A DNA stretch of 64,000 nucleotides, from the NCBI GenBank assembly GCA_963828445.1, contig CAWHFP010000007.1:80204-144203 (forward strand), in the 5' to 3' direction. Position numbers and translations under genes: made by a program. Below, piece after piece: positions 1 to 9,600 of this stretch (position 1 is its first letter; each line of letters starts with the position of its first letter). Origin of the DNA: Bog-532 sp963828445 (lineage in GTDB: Bacteria > Actinomycetota > Actinomycetes > Streptosporangiales > Streptosporangiaceae). Below the pieces are notes generated by a model. That model was not told where the DNA came from, made no database searches, and saw only the letters and a list, made by a program, of their open reading frames with translations.

Positions 1-1251
1 CTCGCCGAAGCGGAAGCCCGCCTCCGGGTTCCGGCGCAGCATCCACCAGTTGGCCAGCCCGGCCGCGACGGCCGCGGTGACCCCCATCTCCAGGATCGCG
101 ACCAGGGCCACCTGCCAGGCGGACGGGCCCACCTCGGCCAGCCGGCCGTTGCCGAGCGGGCCACCGGACAGGGCCGCCAGCAGCCCGACCGCGGCCCCCG
201 CGGCCGCGCCGGAAGCGAAGCCCCAGGCCGGGGCGGCCTCCAGCGTCGGGGTGGGCATGACCCGGACGGTCAGCACGCCGCCGGCCACCGCGGCCAGGTA
301 GGGCACGGCCAGCACGAGCAGGGACAGCCAGGCCGGTACGGGCCCGGACGGCAGCGCGGCCAGCATCGGAAACGCGGGCAGCGAGCCCAGGGCGGCCCCG
401 GTCGGGGCCACCACCGTGCCCGCCCCGAAGGCGAAACCGGGACCCAGGCAGAAGGCGATACCCCAGACCACGGCGTTGGGCACGAAGGCGATCTCGGTCA
501 GGAGCAGCAGCAGCGACCCGATCGGGCCGGGGGACAGGGTATCGGTGAGCGCGCGGAACTGGCCCAGGTGCGCGATCAGCGACCCGATCGACAGGACCGA
601 CCCGACCGCGATGAGCAGGCCCAGCGTGGCCAGCGCGCCGATGGTCACCGAGCGGGAGCGGACCGGGAGCAGCCGGATGAGCCGCCGCCACGGGGCCAGC
701 GCGTGCGCGCCGCCCAGACCCCCGGCCACCACCGCGACCAGGAACGGCTCCAGTACCGCCAGCGACAGCGACGGCGTGGTCAGCGAGCTGCGGGCGGCCA
801 GGGCCAGCGCGCCGGACAGCAGCGCGTAGGGCACGGCCAGGGCCAGGGTGGCGTAGCCGACGTGCCGCAGCCGGGCCACGTCGCCGGTCCGGACCACCCA
901 GCGCCCGGCCCGCCACAGCAGCGCGCCCGGGATGAACAGCAGCCCCAGCGGCAGCATGCCGATGTGGCCCGCACCGCGCAGGGTGAAGCCGACGTGGTGC
1001 GCGGCCAGCCAGATCGTGATGGCCACCCGGAGCACGCCGGGCAGGCCGTTGCCCAGGCCCGCGTGCGGGGCGGTGATCCAGCCGATGGCGACCACCGTGG
1101 TCAGCAGCGCGACCCCGGTCGCGCTGACCGCGCCGGCCGCGATGGCGCCGGTGATGACCAGCGGCCGCCGGTAGGCCCCCGCGTCAGGTCCGGCCCCGTC
1201 CGCGGAACGGGCACGGCCAGGAGCCTGCGGGGAAGCAGTCACGCCCCCCAT
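1..1251 (-). CDS. PerM-like membrane protein (DUF6350), truncated by window edge
   Basis: An open frame of 417 codons runs off the left edge. The translation is almost entirely hydrophobic, with roughly nine or ten membrane segments separated by short Arg-rich loops and a soluble N-terminus rich in Ala/Gly/Asp. This is the pattern of the actinobacterial DUF6350 / cell-division PerM family. In many actinomycetes DUF6350 lies immediately downstream of sucCD, as here, which supports the call. ATG at 1251 and GTG at 1242 are both in frame and neither has a strong ribosome-binding site. The role in divisome stability is known for mycobacterial PerM and is only inferred here. Confidence 0.75.
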   Translation of the reverse strand, partial: MGGVTASPQAPGRARSADGAGPDAGAYRRPLVITGAIAAGAVSATGVALLTTVVAIGWITAPHAGLGNGLPGVLRVAITIWLAAHHVGFTLRGAGHIGMLPLGLLFIPGALLWRAGRWVVRTGDVARLRHVGYATLALAVPYALLSGALALAARSSLTTPSLSLAVLEPFLVAVVAGGLGGAHALAPWRRLIRLLPVRSRSVTIGALATLGLLIAVGSVLSIGSLIAHLGQFRALTDTLSPGPIGSLLLLLTEIAFVPNAVVWGIAFCLGPGFAFGAGTVVAPTGAALGSLPAFPMLAALPSGPVPAWLSLLVLAVPYLAAVAGGVLTVRVMPTPTLEAAPAWGFASGAAAGAAVGLLAALSGGPLGNGRLAEVGPSAWQVALVAILEMGVTAAVAAGLANWWMLRRNPEAGFRFGE

Positions 1252-1367
1252 CCTGGCCACGGCAGAGGGTGATCATGGGGAGGCGCGCCGGGCGGGGCGG
1301 GGGTGAGTGGCCGCGTCGGGCGGAGCGAGGGTGAGATGGGGGCGCCGGGTGGAGCCGGGGTGAGATG

Positions 1368-1400
1368 GGCGCGCCTCCCCCGGGCGGGGGGAGGCGCGCC
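1368..1400 (-). terminator. strong GC hairpin after sucD
   Basis: Perfect 13-bp arms (GGCGCGCCTCCCC and its complement) flank a 7-nt loop a few bases beyond the sucD stop. There is no T-tract, so this may act as a hairpin-only terminator or as an mRNA-stabilising 3' structure. A second partial copy of the GAGGCGCGCCGGGCGG arm lies near 1280. Confidence 0.5.
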
Positions 1401-1405
1401 GGGGC

Positions 1406-2293
1406 TTACTGCTTGCGGAAGGCCTCGCGGGCCAGGACCGCGGTCTCGCTGGGGGTCTTGCCGACGCGAACGCCCGCCTTCTCCAGGGCTTCCTTCTTGG
1501 CCTGGGCGGTCCCGGCCGAACCGGAGATGATCGCGCCCGCGTGGCCCATGGTCTTGCCCTCGGGGGCGGTGAAGCCGGCCACGTAGCCGACGACCGGCTT
1601 GGTCACGTGCTCGGCGATATAGTCGGCGGCCCGCTCCTCGGCGTCCCCGCCGATCTCACCGATCATCACGATGGCGTCGGTCTCCGGGTCTTCCTGGAAG
1701 GCCTGCAGGCAGTCGATGTGGGTGGTGCCGATGATCGGGTCACCGCCGATGCCGACCGCGGTCGAGAAACCGATGTCGCGCAGCTCGTACATCATCTGGT
1801 AGGTCAGCGTCCCGGACTTGGAGACCAGCCCGATGCGGCCCTCGGAGGTGATGTCGGCCGGGATGATGCCCGCGTTGGACTTGCCGGGCGAGGCGATGCC
1901 GGGGCAGTTCGGGCCGACGATCCGGGTGGCGTTGCCGTTGGCGATGGCGTAGGCCCAGAACTCGGCCGAGTCGTGCACCGGGATGCCCTCGGTGATGACG
2001 ATGGCCAGCGGGATGCGGGCGTCGATGGCCTCGATCACCGCGTCCTTGGTGCGCTCGGCCGGGACGAAGATCACCGACACGTCGGCGCCGGTGGCGGCCA
2101 TGGTGTCGGCCACCGTGCCGAACACCGGCACGTCGGAGCCGTTCAGCTCCACGGTCTGCCCGGCCTTGCGCGGGTTGGTGCCGCCCACGACCTGGGTCCC
2201 GGCGGCCAGCATGCGGGCCCCGTGCTTGCGGCCCTCCGAACCGGTGATGCCCTGGATCAGCACCCGGCTCTGGCTGGTGAGGAAGATGGCCAT
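1406..2293 (-). CDS. sucD: succinyl-CoA synthetase alpha subunit
   Basis: 295 aa, the usual length. The alpha subunit binds CoA and carries the phosphohistidine that relays phosphate between succinyl-CoA and NDP in the TCA cycle. Visible features are the N-terminal Rossmann CoA-binding segment (QGITGSEG, residues about 14-21), the SKSGTLTYQM stretch, and the C-terminal GHAGAI motif with the phosphorylated His. The ATG at 2293 (MAIFLT) lies 1 nt after the sucC stop, so translation is probably coupled. An upstream in-frame ATG would extend into sucC and is not needed. Confidence 0.97.
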   Translation of the reverse strand: MAIFLTSQSRVLIQGITGSEGRKHGARMLAAGTQVVGGTNPRKAGQTVELNGSDVPVFGTVADTMAATGADVSVIFVPAERTKDAVIEAIDARIPLAIVITEGIPVHDSAEFWAYAIANGNATRIVGPNCPGIASPGKSNAGIIPADITSEGRIGLVSKSGTLTYQMMYELRDIGFSTAVGIGGDPIIGTTHIDCLQAFQEDPETDAIVMIGEIGGDAEERAADYIAEHVTKPVVGYVAGFTAPEGKTMGHAGAIISGSAGTAQAKKEALEKAGVRVGKTPSETAVLAREAFRKQ

Positions 2294-2294
2294 C

Positions 2295-3509
2295 TCATGC
2301 TCCGTTCGCGGACGCCAGCTCGGCGGCGCGCCGGGCGGCATCGTCCATGGTCGCTACCTGCTCGACCACGCCGATCCCGGCCTCGTCGAGGATCCGGCGG
2401 CCCTCGGCCGCGTTGTTGCCGTCCAGCCGGACCACGATCGGGTGCCGGACCTGCTCGCCGCGCTCGCCCAGCATGCCGATCGCGGACACGATGCCGTTGG
2501 CCACCGCGTCACAGGCGGTGATGCCGCCGAAGACGTTGACGAACACGCTGCGCACCGACGGGTCGGACAGCACGATCTCCAGGCCGTTGGCCATCACCTC
2601 GGCCGAGGCGCCGCCGCCGATGTCGAGGAAGTTGGCGGGCCGCATCCCACCCGCCTCCCCTGCCCCCTTCAACTGCTCACCGGCGTAGGCCACCACGTCC
2701 AGCGTGGACATGACCAGGCCGGCGCCGTTCCCGATGATGCCGACCTCGCCCTCCAGCTTGACGTAGTTGAGGTGCTTGGCCTTGGCCTGGGCCTCCAGCG
2801 GGTCGGTGCTGCTGTCGTCGGCGAAGCTGGTGAAGTTGTCCTGCTGGCGGAACGCGGCGTTGTCGTCCAGGGTGACCTTGCCGTCCAGGGCCAGCACCCG
2901 GCCGTCGGCCGACAGGATCATCGGGTTGACCTCGACCAGCAGGGCGTCCTCGTCGGTGTACACCGCCCACAGCCGCTCGGCCAGCTGGGCCGCGCCGGTG
3001 ACCGCCTCGGCGGGCAGCCGGCCCGCGGTGACGATCTCGGTGGCCTTGTCGTGATCCACCCCGGTCAGCGGGGACACCGGGATCCGGGCCACCGCCTCGG
3101 GGCTGGTGTGCGCGACCTCCTCGATCTCCATGCCGCCCTCGACCGAGCAGATGGAAAGGAAGGTCCGGTTGGCCCGGTCGAGCAGGAAGGACAGGTAGTA
3201 CTCCTGCGCGATGTCGCTGGCCTCTTCGACCAGCACCTTGTGCACGGTGTGGCCCTTGATGTCCATGCCGAGAATCTGCTGCGCGATCTCGTAGGCGGCC
3301 TCGGGGCCGTCGGCCAGCTTGACGCCGCCGGCCTTGCCGCGGCCACCGACCTTCACCTGCGCCTTGATCACGACCTTGGGTTGCCCCTTGGCGGCGAACT
3401 CGGCCGCGATGTCACGCGCCTCTTCGGCGGTGTGCGCGACCTTGCCGCTCGGCACGGGAACGCCATATTCAGCGAAGAGCTCCTTCGCCTGATGCTCGAA
3501 CAAATCCAC
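2295..3509 (-). CDS. sucC: succinyl-CoA synthetase beta subunit (ADP-forming type)
   Basis: 404 aa. The ATP-grasp nucleotide-binding subunit pairs with SucD to interconvert succinyl-CoA + NDP + Pi and succinate + CoA + NTP. It starts MDLFEHQAKELF, typical of the family, followed by the KAQVKVGGRGKAGG ATP-grasp loop (residues about 50-64), the EVNPM segment, and the C-terminal CoA-ligase half with NIFGGI-like VNVFGGIT. First gene of the sucCD operon. The 140-bp gap upstream (3510-3651) should hold its promoter, but no clear hexamers are visible. Confidence 0.97.
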   Translation of the reverse strand: MDLFEHQAKELFAEYGVPVPSGKVAHTAEEARDIAAEFAAKGQPKVVIKAQVKVGGRGKAGGVKLADGPEAAYEIAQQILGMDIKGHTVHKVLVEEASDIAQEYYLSFLLDRANRTFLSICSVEGGMEIEEVAHTSPEAVARIPVSPLTGVDHDKATEIVTAGRLPAEAVTGAAQLAERLWAVYTDEDALLVEVNPMILSADGRVLALDGKVTLDDNAAFRQQDNFTSFADDSSTDPLEAQAKAKHLNYVKLEGEVGIIGNGAGLVMSTLDVVAYAGEQLKGAGEAGGMRPANFLDIGGGASAEVMANGLEIVLSDPSVRSVFVNVFGGITACDAVANGIVSAIGMLGERGEQVRHPIVVRLDGNNAAEGRRILDEAGIGVVEQVATMDDAARRAAELASANGA

Positions 3510-3651
3510 GTCTGACCGTCCTCGGTCTTTCGCTCGGGGTCCGCGGCGGTTACCATCCGGGGTCCGCCCCGGCCAGCCTAGTCCGGTTCGATCCCGGTCG
3601 TGCTGGCCGGTCGCTCAGCGACGTTGTGAAGTGGCTCTCAGCGCTGGCCGG

Positions 3652-4062
3652 TCAGGACCGGCGGGCCGCGGCCGGGGCCAGTTCGTCCTGCACCCATCCG
3701 GTGATGGCGCGGGTCGGGGTGCCGGGGGTGAACACCCGGGCCACGCCCAGCTCGGTCAGCTGGGCAATGTCCCCCGCGGGGATGATGCCGCCGCCGAACA
3801 CGGTGATGTCGGTCGCGTCCTGCTCCCGGAGCAGGTCCAGCACCCGGGCGAACAGGGTCATGTGCGCGCCGGACAGGATGGACAGGCCGATGGCGTCGGC
3901 GTCCTCCTGGATGGCGGTGGCCACGATCTGCTCCGGGGTCTGGTGCAGGCCGGTGTAGATGACCTCGACCCCCGCGTCCCGCAGCGCCCGGGCGACCACC
4001 TTGGCCCCGCGGTCGTGACCGTCCAGGCCCGGCTTGGCCACGACGACCCGGATGCTGCCCAT
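3652..4062 (-). CDS. stand-alone cobalamin (B12)-binding domain, methylmalonyl-CoA mutase C-terminal type
   Basis: 136 aa, a single B12-binding Rossmann domain. The base-off/His-on signature DxHxxG is seen as DGHDRG at residues about 15-20, followed by the conserved S-L (GLSILSGAH) and GG (FGGGIIPAGD) elements that contact the cobalamin tail. It matches the C-terminal domain of acyl-CoA mutases (for example methylmalonyl-CoA mutase or the small subunit of isobutyryl-CoA mutase) but has no catalytic TIM barrel. It probably pairs with a large subunit encoded elsewhere, or is a B12-dependent regulator. It lies between sucC and pcrA on the same strand. Confidence 0.88.
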   Translation of the reverse strand: MGSIRVVVAKPGLDGHDRGAKVVARALRDAGVEVIYTGLHQTPEQIVATAIQEDADAIGLSILSGAHMTLFARVLDLLREQDATDITVFGGGIIPAGDIAQLTELGVARVFTPGTPTRAITGWVQDELAPAAARRS

Positions 4063-4104
4063 CCACCAGCCTCCTGTGCTGTCTCAGCCGCTGCCGCGGC
4101 GGAG

Positions 4105-6312
4105 CTAGAGCTTTTGCAGCGGCGCGTACCGCAGTACCAGGTGTTTTACCCCATACTCCGAGCCGAAATCGATCTTGGCCTCGGCGCGGTCGCCCACTCC
4201 GTCCACGGACACCACCGTGCCCAGCCCGAATTTGTCGTGCGTGACCAGGTCCCCCGGGGACAGCGCGGGCACGTTCCGGTTGCCGGGCGAGGCCACCCCC
4301 GGCCGCTGGGCGGCCCGCTCCATGGCCGGCGGGGTCGCGGTGCGCTCGTCCCGGCGCCACTCCAGCAGGGGCTCCGGGATCTCGCCCAGGAACCGGGACT
4401 GGCGGTGGAACGAGGGCTTGCCCCACCACATCCGGGCGATGGCCCGGGTCAGGTACAGCCGCCGCATGGCCCGGGTGATCCCCACGTAGGCCAGCCGCCG
4501 TTCCTCCTCGAGCTCCTTCTCGTCGGTGGCCGAGCGCTGGTGCGGGAAGACGTCCTCTTCCATGCCGGTGAGGAACACCACCGGGAACTCCAGGCCCTTG
4601 GCCGTGTGCAGGGTCATCAGGGTGACCAGGCCGCCGCGCTGCTCGCCGTCCGGGATCTGGTCGGCGTCGGCGACCAGCGACACCTGCTCCAGGAAGTCGG
4701 CCAGCGTCCCGTCCGGGTGCTGGCCGTCGAACTCGCGGGCCACCGAGACCAGTTCGGCCAGGTTCTCGATCCGGCTCGCGTCCTGCAGGTCGGTCGACTC
4801 CTCCAGCGCGGTCTGGTAGCCGCTGCGGTCCAGCACGGCCTCGGCCACCTCGGCCACCGGGGCGTCGGCGGACAGCTCGCGCAGCCCGTCGATGAGGGCG
4901 TTGAACCGGCGGATGGCCTGGGCCGACCGGCCGGCCAGGCCGGGCACGTCGTCCGGCTGGGCGAGCGCCTCGGCGAAGGTCTTCCGCTCCCGCTGGGCGA
5001 ACGCGGCCACGTAGTCCTCGGCCCGGTCGCCGATGCCGCGCCTGGGCACGTTGAGGATCCGGCGCAGCGACACCTCGTCGGCCGGGTTGGCGATCAGCCG
5101 CAGGTAGGCCAGCAGGTCGCGGACCTCGCGGCGCTCGTAGAACCGGACGCCGCCGATCACCTTGTAGGGCAGGCCGACCCGGATGAACACTTCCTCGAAC
5201 ACCCGGGACTGAGCGTTGGTCCGGTAGAAGACGGCCACGTCGCCGGGGGTGGCCTCGCCCGCGTCGCTGAGCCGGTCCACCTCCTCGGCCACGAACGCGG
5301 CCTCGTCGTGCTCGCTGTCGGCCACGTACCCGGTGATCAGCGGGCCGGAGCCCTGGTCGGACCACAGGTTCTTGGGCTTGCGGCTGGCGTTGCGGGACAC
5401 CACGGCGTTGGCCGCGGACAAGATGTTCTGGGTGGAGCGGTAGTTCTGCTCCAGCACGATGACCCGGGCGTCCGGGAAGTCCTGCTCGAACTCCACGATG
5501 TTGCGGATGGTGGCGCCGCGGAAGGCGTAGATCGACTGGTCGGCGTCGCCGACCACGCACAGCTCGGACTTGTCCTCGGCGTGCGCGCCGACCAGCTCGC
5601 GGACCAGCACGTACTGGGCGTGGTTGGTGTCCTGGTACTCGTCCACCATGACGTGCCGGAACCGGTGCCGGTACTCGGCCGCGACCTCGGGGAAGCCCTG
5701 GAACAGGAACACCGTGTTCATGATCAGGTCGTCGAAGTCCATCGCGCCGGCCGCGGTCAGCCGCCGCTGGTACTCGCCGTACGCCTCGGCCAGCCCCTTC
5801 TCCCGGGCGGTCTGGGCCCGGGACCGATGCGTCTCGTGGTCGACGAGCTCGTTCTTCAGGTTGGACACCTGGCCGTGCAGCGCCTTGGGCGGGAACTGCC
5901 GGGCGTCCAGCTCCAGCTCCCGGCAGACCAGGGCCATCAGCCGCTGCGAGTCGGCCTGGTCGTAGATGGAGAACGAGGACGGGTAGCCGAGCCGCTTGGC
6001 CTCCCGGCGGAGGATGCGCACGCAGGCCGAGTGAAAGGTCATCACCCACATCGCCCGGGCCCGCGCGCCGACCAGCTGAGCCACCCGGGACGCCATTTCC
6101 CCGGCCGCCTTGTTGGTGAAGGTGATGGCCAGGATCTCGCTGGGCAGCACGTCCCGCTCGGCCAGCAGGTAGGCGATCCGGTGGGTCAGCACCCGGGTCT
6201 TGCCCGAACCGGCCCCGGCCACGATCAGCAGCGGGCTGCCGGCGTGGATCACGGCCGCGCGCTGTTGCGGATTCAGCCCGTCCAGGAGAGATTCAGCAGC
6301 CGTTGCGGTCAC
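4105..6312 (-). CDS. pcrA: ATP-dependent DNA helicase PcrA/UvrD
   Basis: 735 aa SF1A 3'-5' helicase for repair and replication-fork maintenance. Motifs in order: Q-motif LNPQQRAAV, Walker A AGAGSGKT (about 32-39), Ia TFTNKAAGEM, Walker B VDEYQDTN, III GDADQSIYAFRGA, IV VLEQNYRS, V TLHTAKGLEF, VI VGITRAMRRLYL. The C-terminal tail (LSPGDLVTHDKFGLGTV...) is the PcrA Tudor-like domain that contacts RNA polymerase. I choose GTG 6312 (VTATAAES) rather than the more upstream ATG 6438: the extension has no family resemblance, and the GTG is preceded by GGTGGA. Confidence 0.96.
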   Translation of the reverse strand: MTATAAESLLDGLNPQQRAAVIHAGSPLLIVAGAGSGKTRVLTHRIAYLLAERDVLPSEILAITFTNKAAGEMASRVAQLVGARARAMWVMTFHSACVRILRREAKRLGYPSSFSIYDQADSQRLMALVCRELELDARQFPPKALHGQVSNLKNELVDHETHRSRAQTAREKGLAEAYGEYQRRLTAAGAMDFDDLIMNTVFLFQGFPEVAAEYRHRFRHVMVDEYQDTNHAQYVLVRELVGAHAEDKSELCVVGDADQSIYAFRGATIRNIVEFEQDFPDARVIVLEQNYRSTQNILSAANAVVSRNASRKPKNLWSDQGSGPLITGYVADSEHDEAAFVAEEVDRLSDAGEATPGDVAVFYRTNAQSRVFEEVFIRVGLPYKVIGGVRFYERREVRDLLAYLRLIANPADEVSLRRILNVPRRGIGDRAEDYVAAFAQRERKTFAEALAQPDDVPGLAGRSAQAIRRFNALIDGLRELSADAPVAEVAEAVLDRSGYQTALEESTDLQDASRIENLAELVSVAREFDGQHPDGTLADFLEQVSLVADADQIPDGEQRGGLVTLMTLHTAKGLEFPVVFLTGMEEDVFPHQRSATDEKELEEERRLAYVGITRAMRRLYLTRAIARMWWGKPSFHRQSRFLGEIPEPLLEWRRDERTATPPAMERAAQRPGVASPGNRNVPALSPGDLVTHDKFGLGTVVSVDGVGDRAEAKIDFGSEYGVKHLVLRYAPLQKL

Positions 6313-6603
6313 TCCACCAGCGTAGGCGCTGGGCCCGACAACGCGCGCGGCAACTCGCACGCGATCGTGGCGTGCCCGCCTTATGCCGAAGGGGCTGCCG
6401 ATGCATTGCGGGGGCCAGTGACTACTGCCCCGAGCCAACCCGATACCGTTAGTTCTTTTTGCCCTCTATAACGTATTTGTTGAGCGATTTGTGTACGGGT
6501 AACACCCCATTTCGATACTTTAAGCGGACCTCCTGTGACCGCGGTCCTGCCCCTACTGGCGGCACCGGAGTTCGGGTTCACACGCCTCTCGCCAAGGGTA
6601 AGG
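6313..6603. promoter_or_regulatory. divergent promoter region pcrA / cvnA
   Basis: This 291-bp gap between divergent genes is locally AT-rich. A good actinobacterial -10 (TATAAC) lies at 6467-6472 facing the cvnA side, behind a T-run at 6455-6460. A weak hairpin (GGGGCCAGT...ACTGCCCC) lies near 6413-6431. No recognisable operator was found. Any mRNA from the -10 would have a leader of roughly 125 nt. Confidence 0.4.
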
Positions 6604-9600
6604 ATGCCTAACACCAACGGTCAGGGCGCTGATCGACGGCGTGGACCGTCCATTCGCCGTCCCCTCTACCTTCTCGTCACCGTCCCCCTGCTGACGGTGC
6701 TCGGCCTGTACGGCTTCGTGCTGTACACCACGGTCGGGGACGCGATCAACCTGGACCGCGCCCCCAATCTGATCAACGCGACCTCGGTTCCCGCCGCGCA
6801 GTTCGACATCAACATCCAGAACGAGCGCAAGGCGTCGATGGTCTATCTGGCCGCTCCGACCGCCGCCAACAAGGCTCAGCTGGCCGCCGCCCAGAACGCG
6901 ACCACCCAGGCCTTCCCCTCGTTCCAGGCCAAGATGACCGGCGCGGCGACCACGGACGCGGCGACCTCGGCCGAGCTGACCGTCATCCATCAGATGCTCA
7001 GCAGCATCCAGGGCCTCAGCAAGATCCGCCCGGCCATCACGGCCCGGGCCATCCAGCCCACCGAGGTGTTCGGGGCGTTCAGCAACATCCTGGTCGAGGA
7101 GCTGCAGCTCTTCGTGAAGGAGAACGCCAGCCTGACCAACGCCAAGGCCGCCACCCAGTCGCTGGCCGTGATCAACAGCACGGAGTCCCGGGAAGCGCTG
7201 GAGCAGGAGGACTCGCTGATGTCGGCGGCGCTGGCCGCCGAGCACCTGGACACGACCACCCGGGTTGAGGTGACCCAGCTGGCCGGCGGCCGGCAGGCCC
7301 TGTGGCAGGCCACCATCACCCGGCTGCAGCCGGACAACCTGTCCGTGTTCACCGGGGCCATGAACAAGTACGCCCCCGCCAGCGTGCAGACCGCCATGGC
7401 CAATCTCGAGGCCGCGGTCGGCGCCGACACCACCCTGTTCCCGCCGTTCAAGGCGGCCCAGTGGGACCCGGCGGTCAAGGCCATGACGGCCGGCATGTTC
7501 AACGCCGGGGTCCAGGCTTCGGAGTTCGAGGTCAGCCAGGACCATAAGGTCACCAACGCGGCCTGGCGGCGGGTGGCATTGTCCGGCGGCCTGGGCCTGC
7601 TCGGCCTGATCCTGTCCGTCCTGCTGTCGGTGCTGATCGGCCGTCGGATCGTCCGCCGCCTCGACCGGCTCCAGGGCTCGGTGGAGACGCTGGCCAACCA
7701 GGAGCTCCCGGACGTGGTGGCCCGGCTCCGGCGCGGCGAGGACGTGCCGGTCGACCAGATGACCAGCATCGCCTCGGACCTGGGCAAGGACGAGATCGGC
7801 CGGGTCGGGCGGGCGTTCGACGCGGCCCGGCACACCGCGGTGGAAGCGGCGGTCGGCGAGGCCCGGATGCGGCGCGGCGTCAACGACGTGTTCCGCAACC
7901 TGGCCCGCCGCAACCAGTCGCTGCTGCACCGCGAGCTGACCGTGCTGGACGGCATGGAGCGGCGGACCACCGACCCCGAGCAGCTCGAGGACCTGTTCCG
8001 CCTCGACCACCTGACCACCCGCATGCGCCGCCACTCCGAGGGCCTGATCATCTTGTCCGGGGCGGCGCCGGGCCGGGGCTGGGTGCACCCGGTCCGCATG
8101 ATCGACGTGCTGCGGGCGGCCGCGGCCGAGGTCGAGGACTACTCCCGGGTCACGGTGACCACGCCGTCGCAGGCCGCGCTGACCGGGCCGGCCGTGGCCG
8201 ACGTCATCCACCTGCTGGCCGAGCTGATCGAGAACGCGACCACGCTGTCGCCGCCCTACACCCCGGTGCGGGTGTCCGGGGACATGGCGGCCAGCGGCTT
8301 CGCGGTCGAGATCGAGGACCGCGGCCTGGGCATGGGCGAGGCGCGGTACGCCGAGCTCAACCACCGGCTGGAGAACCCGCCCGAGTTCGACGTGTTCAAC
8401 AGCGAGCAGCTGGGCCTGTTCGTGGTGGGCCAGCTGGCCAAGCGGCACGGCATCCGGGTCACCCTGCGCCCGTCGCCGTACGGCGGCACCACCGCCATCG
8501 CGCTGATCCCGAACACGCTGGTCGGCACCGACGACGGCTTCATGGAGGGCCTGCCCGCCGGGGCCTCGGGCCCGGCGCCGTCCTTCCCGGCCGCCGAACC
8601 GACCGCGCCCGCCCAGCTCACCGGCGGGCCGTCCTGGGGTGCGCTGCCCCAGGGCAACGGGAACGGGACCGGTGCGGTCCCGAACGGCAACGGCGCCACC
8701 CTGGCCGGCCCGGACGGCCCGGCCGATCCGTTCGATTCCTACACCAGCCCGAGCTTCAGCGGCGAGCCGTACGCGGCCGCGGGCAACGGGGCCGGGAACG
8801 GGGCGGGCCATGGCCCGGGCAACGGGACCGGCGACGAAGCGGGCTTCGGCTGGCTGACCCCGAACGCGGAGCGGTCCGCGCCCGGCGGCCAGGACGCCGC
8901 GGGCGAGCCGGAATTCGGCCGTCCGCAGGAGCCCAGCAACCCGGAGGAGGCGCCGCCGTTCGGCACGATCAGCGACGGCCCGTCCGAGACCGGCCTGCCC
9001 TGGCCCTACGACCGCCCGACGCCCGCCGGTAACGGGGCTCCGGCCGGGAACGGGGCGCCGTCCTTCACGCCGCGCGACTCCTACGAGCCGCCGCAGCCCT
9101 CGTTCACGCCGAACGACACCGAGTCGGGCTACCCGGCGCCACGATCGCCGTTCCCGCCCGCGCCGTTCCCCGGCGGCGAGCCGCCCTACCAGCCGCCGCA
9201 GCCGGCGGCCGAACCGTCGTTCCCCGGCGTCCCGGCCGCGGAGGACGCGCCGCCGCAGACCGACTCGCGGCCGTCGCTGCCGCTGCGCCGCCGGTCCGGG
9301 TCGCGGCAGGCCGCGGCGCCGGAGGCACCGCAGTTCGGGTCCGAGCCGCCCGGCTTCAGCCCGGCCCAGCCGCAGTCCACCGAGCCGCAGCCCATGGAGC
9401 CGCAGTTCAGCACGGAGCAGCCGCAGCCGCGGTTCACCCCCGAGCCGGCCGCCCCGGTGGCGCCCGGACCCGTGGATGAGCACCCGGACGGCATACCCGC
9501 CGACGGCGGCGACTACAAGGGGCTGCCCCGGCGGGTGCGCCAGGCCAACCTGGCCCCGCAGCTGCGGGACGCGCCGGCCGCCGCCGGGAGCCAGCCGGAG

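Noticed and set aside
3631..6471. 946-codon open frame on the plus strand opposite pcrA
   Set aside because: It is entirely antisense to pcrA and the B12 domain, with low-complexity His/Gly/Val composition, as expected from codon bias at about 70% G+C.
6553..9483. 976-codon minus-strand frame opposite the conservon sensor
   Set aside because: Antisense shadow of cvnA; composition is dominated by Arg/Gly/Leu with no domains.
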